Made by a program: the position numbers and the translations under genes. Below, in pieces: positions 49,730 through 59,609 of a DNA stretch of 64,000 nt. Numbering within the stretch: position 1 is the stretch's first letter; the number at the start of each line of letters is the position of its first letter. The notes under the pieces were generated by a model. It saw only the letters and a list, made by a program, of their open reading frames with translations, made no database searches and was not told the origin of the DNA. This DNA is from Rubrobacter aplysinae (GTDB taxonomy: Bacteria > Actinomycetota > Rubrobacteria > Rubrobacterales > Rubrobacteraceae), in assembly GCF_001029505.1 (NCBI RefSeq), contig NZ_LEKH01000012.1, positions 22,774-86,773 of the forward strand, written 5' to 3'.

Positions 49730-52387
49730 ATGCAGAGCCATGAGATAAGACGGAAGTTCCTGGAGTTTTTCCGGGAGCGGGAGCACAAAGAGTACGAGAG
49801 CTCGTCGCTGGTGCCCCACGACGACCCGACGGTGCTGCTGACCACGGCGGGGATGCAGCAGTTCATCCCGTACTTCATAGGCCGGGAGCGTCCGGCCTCC
49901 CCGCGGGCGGTCAGCGTCCAGAAGTGCTTCCGCACCTCGGACCTCGAAGAGGTCGGCGACGCCACGCACCTCACCTTCTTCGAGATGCTCGGCAACTTCT
50001 CCTTTGGCGACTACTTCAAGAAAGAGGCTGTCGAGTACGCCTGGGAGTTCCTTACGGGCACCCTGGGCCTCGAACCTGAACGGCTGTGGATCACGATCTT
50101 CGAGGGCGACGAGAACGCCCCCGAGGACGAGGACGCCAAGGAGCATTGGAAGGCCGTCGGGGTGCCGGAGGAGAAGATCTTCGGCCTCCCCAAGAGCGAG
50201 AACTGGTGGGGCCCGCCCGGCGAGAGCGGCCCGTGCGGCCCGTGCTCGGAGGTCTACTACGACTACGGCGAGGAGTACGGTCGCGGTGACCCGCACGAGG
50301 ATGCGAAGTACGCCCCCGGCGGCGACGAGGGCGACGACCGCTTCATCGAGATCTGGAACCTCGTCTTCAACCAGTACGAGCAGCGCACCGACGGCACGCT
50401 GGTTCCGCTGACCCAGACCGGCATAGACACCGGGCTCGGTCTCGAACGCCTGACATCCGTGATGCAGGGCGTTGGCTCGGTGTACGAGACGGACCTGTAC
50501 AGGCCGATCTTCGATAAGGTGGGCGAGTACGCCGGCGGCGAGGTCGGCGGCACCCCGGACACCGACCGCGCGCTGTACGTCCTCGCCGACCACGCCCGCG
50601 CCATGGCCTTCCTCGTCGCCGACGGCGTGAGGCCCGGCAACCAGCGCCGGGAGTACGTATTGAGGCGCATAATACGCCGCTCGACGCGGGAGGCTTACTC
50701 GCGGTTCGGCCTCGGCGCGGCCCAGGTTGCGGGGCTTGCCGGGGTGGTCGTGGAGTACATGGGGGAGGCGTATCCAGAGCTAAAGGAGTCTGAGGGGGAG
50801 ATCCGGCGCATCGTCGAGGGCGAGGCCGGGCGGTTCATCCAGATCTACGACTCGGGCATGGGGCTGCTGGAGACCGAGATCGGGCGCCTCCCCGCCGGCG
50901 AGGCCTTCTCGGGGCACACGGCTTTCCTCCTGCACGACACCTACGGTTTCCCGGTGGAGGTGACGCGGGAGGTTCTGGAGGAGCGGGGCCTGGCCCTGGA
51001 CGAGGCCGCCTTCGAGCAGGCGATGACCGACCAGCGCGAGCGGGCCCGCGATGCGGCCCAGGGCTACGAGAGGGCCGTCGCCGCCTTCCGGGACCAGGAG
51101 ATAAACAGCCGCTTCGTCGGCTACGAGCGGGAGCAGGTCGAGACCCGGGTGCTCGCCGCCGCCCCCGTGCCGGACTCCGAAGAGGACGAGACCTACCTGG
51201 TGCTCGCGGAGAACCCGTTCTACGCTACGGGCGGCGGTCAGGTCGCGGACACCGGATGGGTGGATTCGGGCGAGGCGCAGGTCGAGGTCACGGACGTTAT
51301 ACCCACCGGGGACTATCAGGTGTTGCGGTGCAAGCCTGAACAGTCCGGTAATGGCGTGCTTCGGGAGGGGGAGCCGGTCACCGCCTCCATAAACCGGGTC
51401 CGGCGGCAGCAGATCGAGGCGAACCACACGGCGACCCACATCCTGCACTGGGCACTCAGGGCCAGGCTCGGTAAGGAGGTTACGCAGGCCGGGAGCTACG
51501 TGGGGCCAGACCGGCTGCGCTTCGACTACCGCTACCGGGACCGGGTTACGGACGAGGACCTCGCCGAGGTCCAGCGTCAGTGTCTGAACAAGATCACGGA
51601 GAACCAGCCGGTCCGGTACTTCACGACCACCCTGGAGGAGGCCCGCAACCTCGGGGCGATGATGCTCTTCGGCGAGAAGTACGGCGACCTCGTGCGCGTC
51701 GTGGAGATAGACGGCTTCTCGCGCGAGCTGTGCGGCGGCACCCACGTGCGGGCCAGCGCCGAGGTCGGGGCTTTCAAGATAGTCTCCAACCGCAAGCACG
51801 GCGCCGACCTGTACCGCATCGAGGTCATAACCGGCCGCGAGGCGCTCTCGTACCTGGTGGACGCCGCGGAGACGGCCGAGGGGCTCTCGGAGAGCCTGCG
51901 GGTCGAGGTTGACGGGCTGCAGGAGGCCGTCGGCGGGCTGCAGGAGGAGATACAGGCCGTCCGCAAGGAGACCCGCGAGCAGAGCCTGAAGGCCGGTCTC
52001 GAAGAGGTCGGGCAGCTCGTTGATGGCGCGCTCGCCGTGGACGGGGCGAGGGTCGTGACCGGGAAGGTCACGGCGGCGGACGTGAAGGGGCTGCGTCAGA
52101 TCTCGGACGACGTCAAGAACCGGCTCGGCGGTCCCTCAGCCGTCGTGCTCGCCGCCGACGTCGGCGGAAAGGCGGTCGTGATAGCCAACCTCCATCCGGA
52201 GGTCTCGGAGAAGATCGAGGCCGGGGAGGTGGTGCGCGAGGTGTCCGGCGTCCTCGGCGGCGGTGGAGGCGGCGGCGCGACGATGGCCCAGGGCGGCGGC
52301 GGAGACGTAGAGTCCATACCCGACGCCCTCTCCCGCGTCCGTGCGGTGCTCGAAGGCCGCCTTGCGGGAGAGACCGCCGGAGGCTAG
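49730..52387 (+). CDS. alaS: Alanyl-tRNA synthetase
   Basis: 885 aa, the usual length. The N-terminal class II domain has RRKFLEFFREREHKEYESSSLVP, RPASPRAVSVQKCFRTSDLEEVG and GPCGPCSEVYYDYG. The editing domain has the zinc ligands in IEANHTATHILHWALR (HxxxH) and RELCGGTHVRASAEVG. The C-terminal coiled coil and Gly-rich C-Ala domain (GGGGGGGATMAQGGG) finish the protein. The leader from 49550 shows no T-box features. The ruvX gene follows after about 30 bases. Confidence 0.97.
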   Translation: MQSHEIRRKFLEFFREREHKEYESSSLVPHDDPTVLLTTAGMQQFIPYFIGRERPASPRAVSVQKCFRTSDLEEVGDATHLTFFEMLGNFSFGDYFKKEAVEYAWEFLTGTLGLEPERLWITIFEGDENAPEDEDAKEHWKAVGVPEEKIFGLPKSENWWGPPGESGPCGPCSEVYYDYGEEYGRGDPHEDAKYAPGGDEGDDRFIEIWNLVFNQYEQRTDGTLVPLTQTGIDTGLGLERLTSVMQGVGSVYETDLYRPIFDKVGEYAGGEVGGTPDTDRALYVLADHARAMAFLVADGVRPGNQRREYVLRRIIRRSTREAYSRFGLGAAQVAGLAGVVVEYMGEAYPELKESEGEIRRIVEGEAGRFIQIYDSGMGLLETEIGRLPAGEAFSGHTAFLLHDTYGFPVEVTREVLEERGLALDEAAFEQAMTDQRERARDAAQGYERAVAAFRDQEINSRFVGYEREQVETRVLAAAPVPDSEEDETYLVLAENPFYATGGGQVADTGWVDSGEAQVEVTDVIPTGDYQVLRCKPEQSGNGVLREGEPVTASINRVRRQQIEANHTATHILHWALRARLGKEVTQAGSYVGPDRLRFDYRYRDRVTDEDLAEVQRQCLNKITENQPVRYFTTTLEEARNLGAMMLFGEKYGDLVRVVEIDGFSRELCGGTHVRASAEVGAFKIVSNRKHGADLYRIEVITGREALSYLVDAAETAEGLSESLRVEVDGLQEAVGGLQEEIQAVRKETREQSLKAGLEEVGQLVDGALAVDGARVVTGKVTAADVKGLRQISDDVKNRLGGPSAVVLAADVGGKAVVIANLHPEVSEKIEAGEVVREVSGVLGGGGGGGATMAQGGGGDVESIPDALSRVRAVLEGRLAGETAGG

Positions 52388-52418
52388 CGTACCGCAGCCG
52401 GATCAGGCCGGAGGCCGG

Positions 52419-52841
52419 GTGGCCGCCCTGGACCTCGGGGAGGTGCGCACCGGGGTCGCCCTCTCCGACCCCACGCGCAGCCTCGCCTCGCCGCTGGAGG
52501 TGGTCGCCAGCACGGAGATAGACGATTATCTGCGCCGCCTCGTGGACGAGGAGTTGGTGGGCGAGGTCGTCGTCGGCGTGCCGCGCACCATGTCCGGCGA
52601 GACGGGCTTCCAGGCCGGGCGTGCGCTGCGGGAGCTGGATCGCCTGAGGGAAGCCTTCCCGGAGACCAGGTTCGTGGAGTGGGACGAACGCCTGACCACG
52701 CGGCTCGCAAGCCCCGGCGGAGACGGCGGACCGGGGGGGAAGAGGCGTGGCAAGAGCACCGGGCGTAGCGAGGGGAAAGCCAGGGTGGATCACCTCGCGG
52801 CCGCTCACATGCTCCAGGAGTATCTGGACCGGAGGGCGTAG
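52419..52841 (+). CDS. ruvX: RuvX/YqgF Holliday junction resolvase-like protein
   Basis: 140 aa RNase H-fold nuclease domain. It starts VAALDLGEVRTGVALSD, with the first catalytic Asp, and has VVVGVPRTMSGETGFQAG and FVEWDERLTTRLA; the final Asp is in ARVDHLAAAHMLQEYL. GTG at 52419 has GGAGG four bases upstream and puts the family motif at the N-terminus; a longer frame overlapping alaS is less likely. alaS-ruvX-mltG-aroE is a common bacterial order. Confidence 0.93.
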   Translation: MAALDLGEVRTGVALSDPTRSLASPLEVVASTEIDDYLRRLVDEELVGEVVVGVPRTMSGETGFQAGRALRELDRLREAFPETRFVEWDERLTTRLASPGGDGGPGGKRRGKSTGRSEGKARVDHLAAAHMLQEYLDRRA

Positions 52842-52842
52842 G

Positions 52843-53928
52843 TTGCCCCGGCACTCACCGGAGGGCGGGGATAGCCGGCTGAGGCGGCTCGGCGGGGGAG
52901 GGGAAAAGCCTCGCGGGCTCGGAGCCCGGCTGCCGCTCTTACTGCTGGCTGTGGTACTGGTGTTGGTGCTCGCGGGCGGGATACTCCTCTACAGGGCCGT
53001 GTTCGCCGCTCCCGCCGATTCTTCCGGCCCCGCTAACATAACCATAGAGGAGGGTGAGAGCCTCGGGTCGGCCGCCCGCAAGCTGGACGAAGCGGGCGTT
53101 ATCGGCAACGCCACGGTCTTCGAGCTCCGGGCCCGGCTGCAGGGCGCGGGGATCGGGATCAAACCCGGCGAGTACCGCATCCGCCCCGGGGAGTCCGGGG
53201 GTGAGATCCTGACCCTCTTGACCGAGGGCGGCAAAGAACCCGCCGCCGAGGTCGCCCTGCCGGAGGGCCTTACCCTGGGCCAGACCGCCGCCCGTGTGGC
53301 CGCCCGGAGCGGCGTCTCCGAGTCCGAGTTCCGCCGGGCCGCCCGAAAGACCGGCTACGGCCACGATTTCTTGCGAGGCGCGCGGGGCACGGAGGGTTTT
53401 CTGTTCCCGAGAAAGTACGCATTCCCGCAAGGCGCGTCGGCGGAGGAGATGGTCGGTCGGATGCTGGAGCAGTACAGCCTGGAGACCAGGGAGCTGCGTT
53501 TCGGGCGGGCCGTGGAGCTACCGGACGGGGGGCGGCTTACCGAGTATGAGGCCGTGACCGTCGCCTCCCTCATAGAACGCGAGGCCGCAAGCGAGGAGGA
53601 GCGCCGGATCATAGCGTCCGTGATCTACAACCGCCTGCGGGCCGGGATGCCGCTGCAGATAGACGCAACCGTCCAGTACGCGCTCGGGGCCCCGAAGGAG
53701 AGACTCAGCCTCCGGGACCTGGAGGGGGACTCTCCGTACAACACCTACGAGCGTAAAGGACTGCCGCCCGGACCCATAGCCAGCCCCGGGCTGGACTCTA
53801 TCCGGGCGGCCCTGAACCCCGCGGACACGGAGTACCTCTACTACGTCCTTGACCAGGATGGCGAGGAGCATACCTTTACCCGGGGATACGAGGAGTTCCT
53901 GGAGGCTAAGGAAAGGGCCGGTAGATAG
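52843..53928 (+). CDS. mltG: Endolytic murein transglycosylase MltG
   Basis: 361 aa from TTG 52843, one base after the ruvX stop, with GGAGGG upstream. A cytoplasmic Arg-rich stub and one membrane segment (LPLLLLAVVLVLVLAGGILLY) lead to a LysM-like region (ITIEEGESLGSAARKLDEAG) and the YceG catalytic domain: EGFLFPRKYAFP, VASLIEREAASEEERRIIAS with the catalytic Glu, YNRLRAGMPLQIDATVQYAL and YNTYERKGLPPGPIASPG. It cuts nascent peptidoglycan strands outside the membrane. Confidence 0.95.
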   Translation: MPRHSPEGGDSRLRRLGGGGEKPRGLGARLPLLLLAVVLVLVLAGGILLYRAVFAAPADSSGPANITIEEGESLGSAARKLDEAGVIGNATVFELRARLQGAGIGIKPGEYRIRPGESGGEILTLLTEGGKEPAAEVALPEGLTLGQTAARVAARSGVSESEFRRAARKTGYGHDFLRGARGTEGFLFPRKYAFPQGASAEEMVGRMLEQYSLETRELRFGRAVELPDGGRLTEYEAVTVASLIEREAASEEERRIIASVIYNRLRAGMPLQIDATVQYALGAPKERLSLRDLEGDSPYNTYERKGLPPGPIASPGLDSIRAALNPADTEYLYYVLDQDGEEHTFTRGYEEFLEAKERAGR

Positions 53929-54042
53929 AGTGCCGGAGAGTGTGCCGAAGACGCCGGACACGCTAAAGTGTACGGGGCGCTGTATCGAGAACCCCGCTAG
54001 ACCTGATCAGACCTTAGAGAACCTGGAGACGAGATAGACCCC

Positions 54043-54903
54043 GTGAGCACCATACACGGCGACACCAAGCTGCTCGGCGTTATGGGTTACCCGGTATCCC
54101 ACAGCCTGAGCCCCCGCATGCACAACGCCGCCTTCGAGGCCGAGGCCGCGCGGCGTGGAGGGCACGCCCAGTACACGTACGTCCCACTTCCCGTCGCCCC
54201 GGAGCTCGTGGAGGAGGCCGTGCGCGGGCTGCGAGCGCTGGGTTTCGCCGGGGCTAACGTGACCATGCCCCACAAGTCCGCCGTGCTGCCGATGATGGAC
54301 GAGGTGGACAACGCCTCCCGCGTGGCGGGCGCGATGAACACCATCGTCGTCGAGCCCGGGGGGCTGCGCGGCCTCAACACCGACGGCACGGGCTTCGTCG
54401 AGGCCTGCGCCGAGGCCGGGGTGGGCTTCGGGGACCGCCGGGTGCTGCTCCTCGGGGCCGGCGGTTCCGCCGCCGCCGCCGCCGTCGCCGTGCTCGGGGA
54501 GGGGGCCGGAGCGGTGGAGGTGGTGAACCGCACCCCCGGACGGGCGGAGGAACTGCGCGAGAGGCTCTCCCACGTGACCGGCGGGGAACGGGTCTCCACC
54601 CGCCCGCAGAGCGAGGTCGAGAGGGCCGCGGACGAGGCCGACGTGGTAATAAACACCACCTACCTCGGCATGAAGGCGGAGGACCCTCTACCGCTGCCGG
54701 AGACGGCCCTGCGGGACGGGCTGGATACCTGCGACGTGGTGTACCGGGCCGGCGCGGAGACCGCGCTCGTCCAGGCGGCGCGGCGGCGCGGAGCCCTCAC
54801 CGTCTCCGGCGGGCGGATGCTGCTATACCAGGGCGTTGCCTCCCAGAGAGAGTGGACCGGCCGGGAGCCCGACGTGGAGGCGATGAGCCGTGCGCTCGGG
54901 TAG
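54043..54903 (+). CDS. aroE: Shikimate 5-dehydrogenase
   Basis: 286 aa. Substrate-binding segments are LGVMGYPVSHSLSPRMHNAAF and GANVTMPHKSAVLPMMDEVD, with the catalytic Lys in PHK; GLNTDGTGF carries the catalytic Asp. The NADP-binding loop is VLLLGAGGSAAAAAVAVL. It reduces 3-dehydroshikimate in aromatic amino acid synthesis. The start is GTG with a GGAG fairly far upstream. A 27-base gap precedes pilB. Confidence 0.96.
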   Translation: MSTIHGDTKLLGVMGYPVSHSLSPRMHNAAFEAEAARRGGHAQYTYVPLPVAPELVEEAVRGLRALGFAGANVTMPHKSAVLPMMDEVDNASRVAGAMNTIVVEPGGLRGLNTDGTGFVEACAEAGVGFGDRRVLLLGAGGSAAAAAVAVLGEGAGAVEVVNRTPGRAEELRERLSHVTGGERVSTRPQSEVERAADEADVVINTTYLGMKAEDPLPLPETALRDGLDTCDVVYRAGAETALVQAARRRGALTVSGGRMLLYQGVASQREWTGREPDVEAMSRALG

Positions 54904-54930
54904 CTACCTCTCGGACGCCGGGCGGGCCCG

Positions 54931-57066
54931 ATGAGGGTGCTCGTGGCCTCCGGAAACCCGGCCACCCGTCAGGTCGTGGTCGAGGCCTTGGAAGACCTGG
55001 GTCAGGAGGCGTTGGTTGCCGCCGACGGAGACTCCGCCTGGGAGATGTTCGAAGGCGGGGAGGGCATTCGGGCCGTGATCTGCGACCAGTCGCTGGAGGG
55101 CATCGGCGGCGAGGAGCTGTGCCGGATGGTAGAGGAGTCCCGGGGTGAAGAGGTGCTCCGTCTGCTCGTCACCGAGCCCGGCGGTCCTAACGAAAACGGG
55201 AGCGAGCTACGGAATGGCGCTCACGAGCACCTGGGGAAGCCGCTAGACCCCGCCTCGCTGCAAGACAAGCTGGGCGGCCTTGAGAGCGGCCCGGCCACGT
55301 CTACCGCCGACATACCCGAAGTGCCCGAAGTGCCCGAGGAGGCCGAGGAGGGTGTCAGTCAGAAGCCCGGCGAGCCGAGGCCCGTAAGGGGGAGACGCGT
55401 CGGGGACATTCTGGTATCGCGGGGCAGGATCTCCGAGGAGCAGCTACAGAGCGCTACCGACGCGCAGCGCGGCAGCGGCCGGGAGCTTGGCGCGGTCCTG
55501 GTCGGTCTGGAGCTCGTGAGCCGGGAAGACCTCGCGCGGGCGAATGCCGAGCGGCTCGGGCTGGATTTCGTGGAGCTTTCGGAGAAGGACGTGGACCGGG
55601 GGGCGCTGGAGCTATTCTCGGAGAAGGTCCTGCGGCGGCACGGGGCGCTGCCGCTACGCATCGAGAACGGGCGGCTGATCGTCGCCATAAGCGATCCCAC
55701 GGACATCAACGCCCTGGACGATCTCCGGGTGATCTCGGGGTACCGCGTCTCTCCGGTGATCGCCACCGCCGAGGAGATAGGCAAGGTGCAGACTCGGTTC
55801 TTCGCCGGCGGCGAGAGTCTATCCGGTCTGCTCAGTGACGCCGCCGGCGAAGAGGCTGAAGAGGAGTCTGACGACCTGGATCTCGGCGCGGAGGCGGACT
55901 CCGAGGACCGGCCCGTGATCCGGCTCGTCAGCTCCATCCTGCAGCAGGCCGTCTCCGACGGGGCCTCGGACATACACGTCGAGCCGCGGTCGGGCGTGGT
56001 TACGGTGCGCATGAGGGTGGACGGGGTGCTGCGCGAGATCATGTCCATCCCGCCCCGGCTGCAGGGGGGCGTTATCACGCGGCTCAAGATCATCGGCAAC
56101 CTGGATATCGCCGAGCGGCGCGTGCCCCAGGACGGGCGCTTTTCGGTTAGGCTCTCTGCCAGGAAGGTGGACTTCCGGGTCGCGTCGCTACCCACGGTAC
56201 ACGGCGAGAAGATCGTGCTGCGCCTCATGGACACGTCGAGCGTGGAGACCAACCTTAGAAAGCTCGGCTTCGCACCGGAGATCTTCAAGGCATACGAGGA
56301 GATCTTCAACCGGCCCTACGGCGCGATACTCGTCACCGGCCCGACCGGTAGCGGCAAGTCCACGACCCTCTACGCGACGTTGAGCGAGCTGAACTCCGAC
56401 GAGAAGAACATCATCACCGTCGAGGACCCGGTAGAGCTGCGGGTCGAGGGGGTGAACCAGATACAGGTCAACCCGCGCGCCGGCCTCACCTTCGCCTCGG
56501 GCCTCAGGAGCATCCTGCGCTCCGACCCGGACATAGTGATGATCGGCGAGATCCGGGACCAGGATACCGCCAAGATCTCGGTCGAGGCCGCGCTTACGGG
56601 GCACCTCGTGCTCGCCACGCTGCACACCAACAACGCCCCGGGCGCGCTCACCCGCCTCACCGAGATGGGCGTGGAGCCTTTCCTCACCTCCTCCGCGGTG
56701 GACTGCGTCATCGCCCAGCGCCTGGCCCGCAAGCTCTGTCCGCGCTGTAAGGAGCCTACGGAGGTGGATAGGGAGGTGCTGGAGGAGATGGGGTTCCCGT
56801 TCGACAAGCTCGGCGGCGAGCCCACGCTGTACAGGGCCGTGGGCTGCGAGCGTTGCGGCGGCACCGGCTACCGGGGGAGGGTCGGGATCTACGAGATGAT
56901 GGTCGTCGACGAGGAGATCCGGGAGATGATCCTGCGCCGCGCCTCTGTCTCGGAGGTCTCCCGGGCCGCGGAGGAGGGGGGGATGGTGCGCCTGCGCGAG
57001 GACGGGCTGCTCAAGGCCGCCAGGGGTATGACCACCCTGGAAGAGGTACTGCGCACCGTTCTCTAG
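54931..57066 (+). CDS. pilB: Type IV pilus assembly ATPase PilB with N-terminal receiver-like domain
   Basis: 711 aa, longer than usual (about 560). Residues 1-115 look like a response-regulator receiver domain: candidate phospho-Asp52 (VICDQS), Thr81 and Lys103 (LGKP) fit, but the acidic pair after strand 1 is replaced by ASGN. After an acidic linker comes an MshEN-type N domain (GDILVSRGRISEEQLQSA, then LGAVLVGLELVSREDLARA), a known c-di-GMP-binding motif pattern. The ATPase has Walker A GPTGSGKST, the Asp and His boxes, and two CxxC pairs near 590-640. It powers pilus extension. pilT and pilC follow in the same direction. Confidence 0.94.
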   Translation: MRVLVASGNPATRQVVVEALEDLGQEALVAADGDSAWEMFEGGEGIRAVICDQSLEGIGGEELCRMVEESRGEEVLRLLVTEPGGPNENGSELRNGAHEHLGKPLDPASLQDKLGGLESGPATSTADIPEVPEVPEEAEEGVSQKPGEPRPVRGRRVGDILVSRGRISEEQLQSATDAQRGSGRELGAVLVGLELVSREDLARANAERLGLDFVELSEKDVDRGALELFSEKVLRRHGALPLRIENGRLIVAISDPTDINALDDLRVISGYRVSPVIATAEEIGKVQTRFFAGGESLSGLLSDAAGEEAEEESDDLDLGAEADSEDRPVIRLVSSILQQAVSDGASDIHVEPRSGVVTVRMRVDGVLREIMSIPPRLQGGVITRLKIIGNLDIAERRVPQDGRFSVRLSARKVDFRVASLPTVHGEKIVLRLMDTSSVETNLRKLGFAPEIFKAYEEIFNRPYGAILVTGPTGSGKSTTLYATLSELNSDEKNIITVEDPVELRVEGVNQIQVNPRAGLTFASGLRSILRSDPDIVMIGEIRDQDTAKISVEAALTGHLVLATLHTNNAPGALTRLTEMGVEPFLTSSAVDCVIAQRLARKLCPRCKEPTEVDREVLEEMGFPFDKLGGEPTLYRAVGCERCGGTGYRGRVGIYEMMVVDEEIREMILRRASVSEVSRAAEEGGMVRLREDGLLKAARGMTTLEEVLRTVL

Positions 57067-57164
57067 GCTCCCGGAGAACGCTAAAGTTCCGCGTCCCCCG
57101 GGACGATTACCCGTAACAGAGTCCGCAGTTATTTCTAGTGTCCTCTCGGAGCATTGGAGGGTGA

Positions 57165-58391
57165 ATGGTAGAAGAGCACGGTCTAAGCGACTATCTCCTG
57201 GACACGCTTAACGCCGGGGCCAGCGACCTCCATCTCACGAGCGGGGTGCCGCCCATGATCCGGGACAGCGGCGAGCTGCGGCCGCTGGACTATCCGGCGC
57301 TGACCCCGAACGTGACGCGGGACATGCTGTACGAGATCCTCACCGACGAGCAGCGCACCCGCCTCGAGAGAGACTGGGAGCTCGACCTCAGCTACTCGCT
57401 ACCGAAAACGGCGCGTTTCAGGGTGAACATCTACTTCCAGCGCGGCTCGATGGGCGCCGCGTTCCGCGTCGTGCCGACGGAGATAATGGGCTTCCATGAG
57501 CTGGGCCTGCCTCATGCGGTGGAGAACATGACCGACAAGCCCCGCGGTCTGGTTCTGGTCACCGGTCCCACCGGCAGCGGTAAGTCCACGACGCTGGCAT
57601 CCATGATCGACCACATAAACGAGAACCGCCACGAGCACATAATGAGCGTCGAGGACCCTATAGAGTTCCTGCACTCGCACAAGGGCTGCATCGTGAACCA
57701 GCGCGAGGTTAATCAAGATACCCGCAGCTTCTCCGAGGCTCTAAAGCGCGCCCTGCGTCAGGACCCGGACGTGATCCTGGTCGGCGAGATGCGCGACCTG
57801 GAGACTATACAGCTCGCCGTGACCGCCGCCGAAACCGGGCACCTGGTCTTCGGCACTCTTCACACTCAGGATGCGCCCCAGACCGTGGACCGCATCATAG
57901 ACGTGTTCCCCAGCTATCAGCAGTCACAGATCCGCACCCAGCTCGCCAACGCCCTCGAAGGGGTAATCACCCAGACCCTGATCAAGCGTCGCGACGGCGA
58001 GGGCCGGGTCGTCGCCTGTGAGGTTCTAGCCCCCACGCCCGGGGTGCGCAACCTCATCCGGGAGGGCAAGAATCATCAGATCTACTCCGCAATGCAGACC
58101 GGCTCCAAGCACGGCATGCAGACCCTCGACTCCGCTCTGGTGGACCTGGTCCGGGACGGCAAGGTCTCAAAGGAGGAGGCTGAGAAACACTCCAACGACC
58201 CCGAGGAGCTAAACCGCCTGATGGGCGGGGTCTCCGGAGGCCCGGTCCCTGCAGCCGCGGGAGCCTCTTCTGGCGCGCCGTCGGGGGGAGCGGCCTCCAG
58301 CAATGGCTCGTCGGGGGATGCCTCACGCCCGACCAGCGGTCCGGAGAGTGGCTCTCGAAAGCGCGGCGGCTTGTTCGGGACCGGCAGGTAG
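57165..58391 (+). CDS. pilT: Type IV pilus retraction ATPase PilT
   Basis: 408 aa. LLDTLNAGASDLHLTSGVPPMIR opens the family N domain; Walker A is GPTGSGKSTTLASMIDHIN, the Asp box is HIMSVEDPIEFLH, Walker B is DPDVILVGEMRDLETIQLAV and the His box is GHLVFGTLHTQDAPQTVDRII. The last 50 residues are a Gly/Ser/Ala-rich tail, longer than in most PilT proteins. The ATG has GGAGG four bases upstream. It lets pili retract for twitching or DNA uptake. Confidence 0.96.
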   Translation: MVEEHGLSDYLLDTLNAGASDLHLTSGVPPMIRDSGELRPLDYPALTPNVTRDMLYEILTDEQRTRLERDWELDLSYSLPKTARFRVNIYFQRGSMGAAFRVVPTEIMGFHELGLPHAVENMTDKPRGLVLVTGPTGSGKSTTLASMIDHINENRHEHIMSVEDPIEFLHSHKGCIVNQREVNQDTRSFSEALKRALRQDPDVILVGEMRDLETIQLAVTAAETGHLVFGTLHTQDAPQTVDRIIDVFPSYQQSQIRTQLANALEGVITQTLIKRRDGEGRVVACEVLAPTPGVRNLIREGKNHQIYSAMQTGSKHGMQTLDSALVDLVRDGKVSKEEAEKHSNDPEELNRLMGGVSGGPVPAAAGASSGAPSGGAASSNGSSGDASRPTSGPESGSRKRGGLFGTGR

Positions 58392-58397
58392 CCCGGG

Positions 58398-59609
58398 GTG
58401 CCGACCTTTACCTACAAGGCCCGCACCCGTCGCGGGGAGATAATGCAGGACATCGTCGAGGGCGAGAACCAGATGAGCGTGGCCGCCTCCCTGCGCCAGC
58501 AGGGTCTGCTCGTCATAGACGTCAAGGAGCAGGGGGTCGGGCAGAAGGACATACTGGAGCCCTTCAAGAAGGTCAAGCTGGCCGACCTGGTGGTCTTCAC
58601 CCGGCAGTTCTCGACCATGATCAACGCCGGACTCCCCATAGTCCGCGCCCTGTACATCCTCTCGGAGCAGGCCACGAACCCCAAGCTCCAGGAGGTCCTC
58701 GTGCAGGTGCGCAAGGACGTCGAGGCAGGGTTCGCGCTCTCGGAGGCGCTCGGCAAGCACCCCAAGGTGTTCAACCGGCTCTACGTGGAGATGGTGAAGG
58801 CGGGCGAGGTCGGCGGTATCCTGGACGACGTGCTGCTGCGGATCGCGGGCCAGCTGGAGAAAGACCAGGAGCTCCGGCGCAAGGTCAAGAGCGCGATGAC
58901 CTACCCGCTGGTGGTGCTGGTTCTCGCCGTCCTCGCGGCGGCCTTCATGCTCGTCTTTATCGTGCCGATATTCGCCAGGATGTTCGAGGATCTCGGCGGC
59001 ACCCTGCCGCTCCCGACGCGGATAGCGCTCGGCCTCTCGAACCTGCTCACCGGCTTCGGCGGGATATTCATAGCGGCGGCGCTTATCGGGGGCGTATTCT
59101 TCTTCCTGCGCTGGAAGGACACCGAGAATGGACGAAAGGTGTGGGGCCGGGCGCTGCTCAAGATGCCGGTAACCATCGGCGACATCATCCAGAAAGTCGC
59201 TCTAGCCCGCTTCGCCCGTACCCTGGGCACACTATCGGCTGCGGGCGTGCCGATCCTACAGTCGCTGGAGATCACGGCAAACTCCTCTGGCAACTGGGTA
59301 ATAGAGAACGCGCTCCTGAAGAGCCGGGATGCGATTCGCCAGGGCTCACCGATCTACAAGCCGTTAGAGAGCGAGCCCGTATTCCCGCCGATGGTGACGC
59401 GCATGATCTCGGTCGGCGAGGAGACCGGTGACCTGGACGGCATGCTCACCAAGATAGCCGAGTTCTACGAGTCCGAGGTGGATGCGGCGGTAAAGTCCCT
59501 GACCTCGATAATAGAGCCGCTGATGATCGTGGTCGTCGGCGGCATAGTCGGCAGCATCATCGTGGCGATGTACCTCCCGATGTTCAAGATCTTCGAGCTC
59601 ATAGAGTAG
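58398..59609 (+). CDS. pilC: Type IV pilus inner-membrane platform protein PilC
   Basis: 403 aa of the GspF/PilC family. FTYKARTRRGEIMQDIVEGEN and LLVIDVKEQGV at the N-terminus are followed by two copies of the cytoplasmic GspF domain (VVFTRQFSTMINAGLPIVRAL; FARTLGTLSAAGVPILQSLE) and three membrane segments (VVLVLAVLAAAFMLVFIVPIF, the second near 215, and PLMIVVVGGIVGSIIVAMYL). The start is GTG seven bases after pilT. No pilin, prepilin peptidase or PilMNO gene follows in the window. Confidence 0.95.
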   Translation: MPTFTYKARTRRGEIMQDIVEGENQMSVAASLRQQGLLVIDVKEQGVGQKDILEPFKKVKLADLVVFTRQFSTMINAGLPIVRALYILSEQATNPKLQEVLVQVRKDVEAGFALSEALGKHPKVFNRLYVEMVKAGEVGGILDDVLLRIAGQLEKDQELRRKVKSAMTYPLVVLVLAVLAAAFMLVFIVPIFARMFEDLGGTLPLPTRIALGLSNLLTGFGGIFIAAALIGGVFFFLRWKDTENGRKVWGRALLKMPVTIGDIIQKVALARFARTLGTLSAAGVPILQSLEITANSSGNWVIENALLKSRDAIRQGSPIYKPLESEPVFPPMVTRMISVGEETGDLDGMLTKIAEFYESEVDAAVKSLTSIIEPLMIVVVGGIVGSIIVAMYLPMFKIFELIE

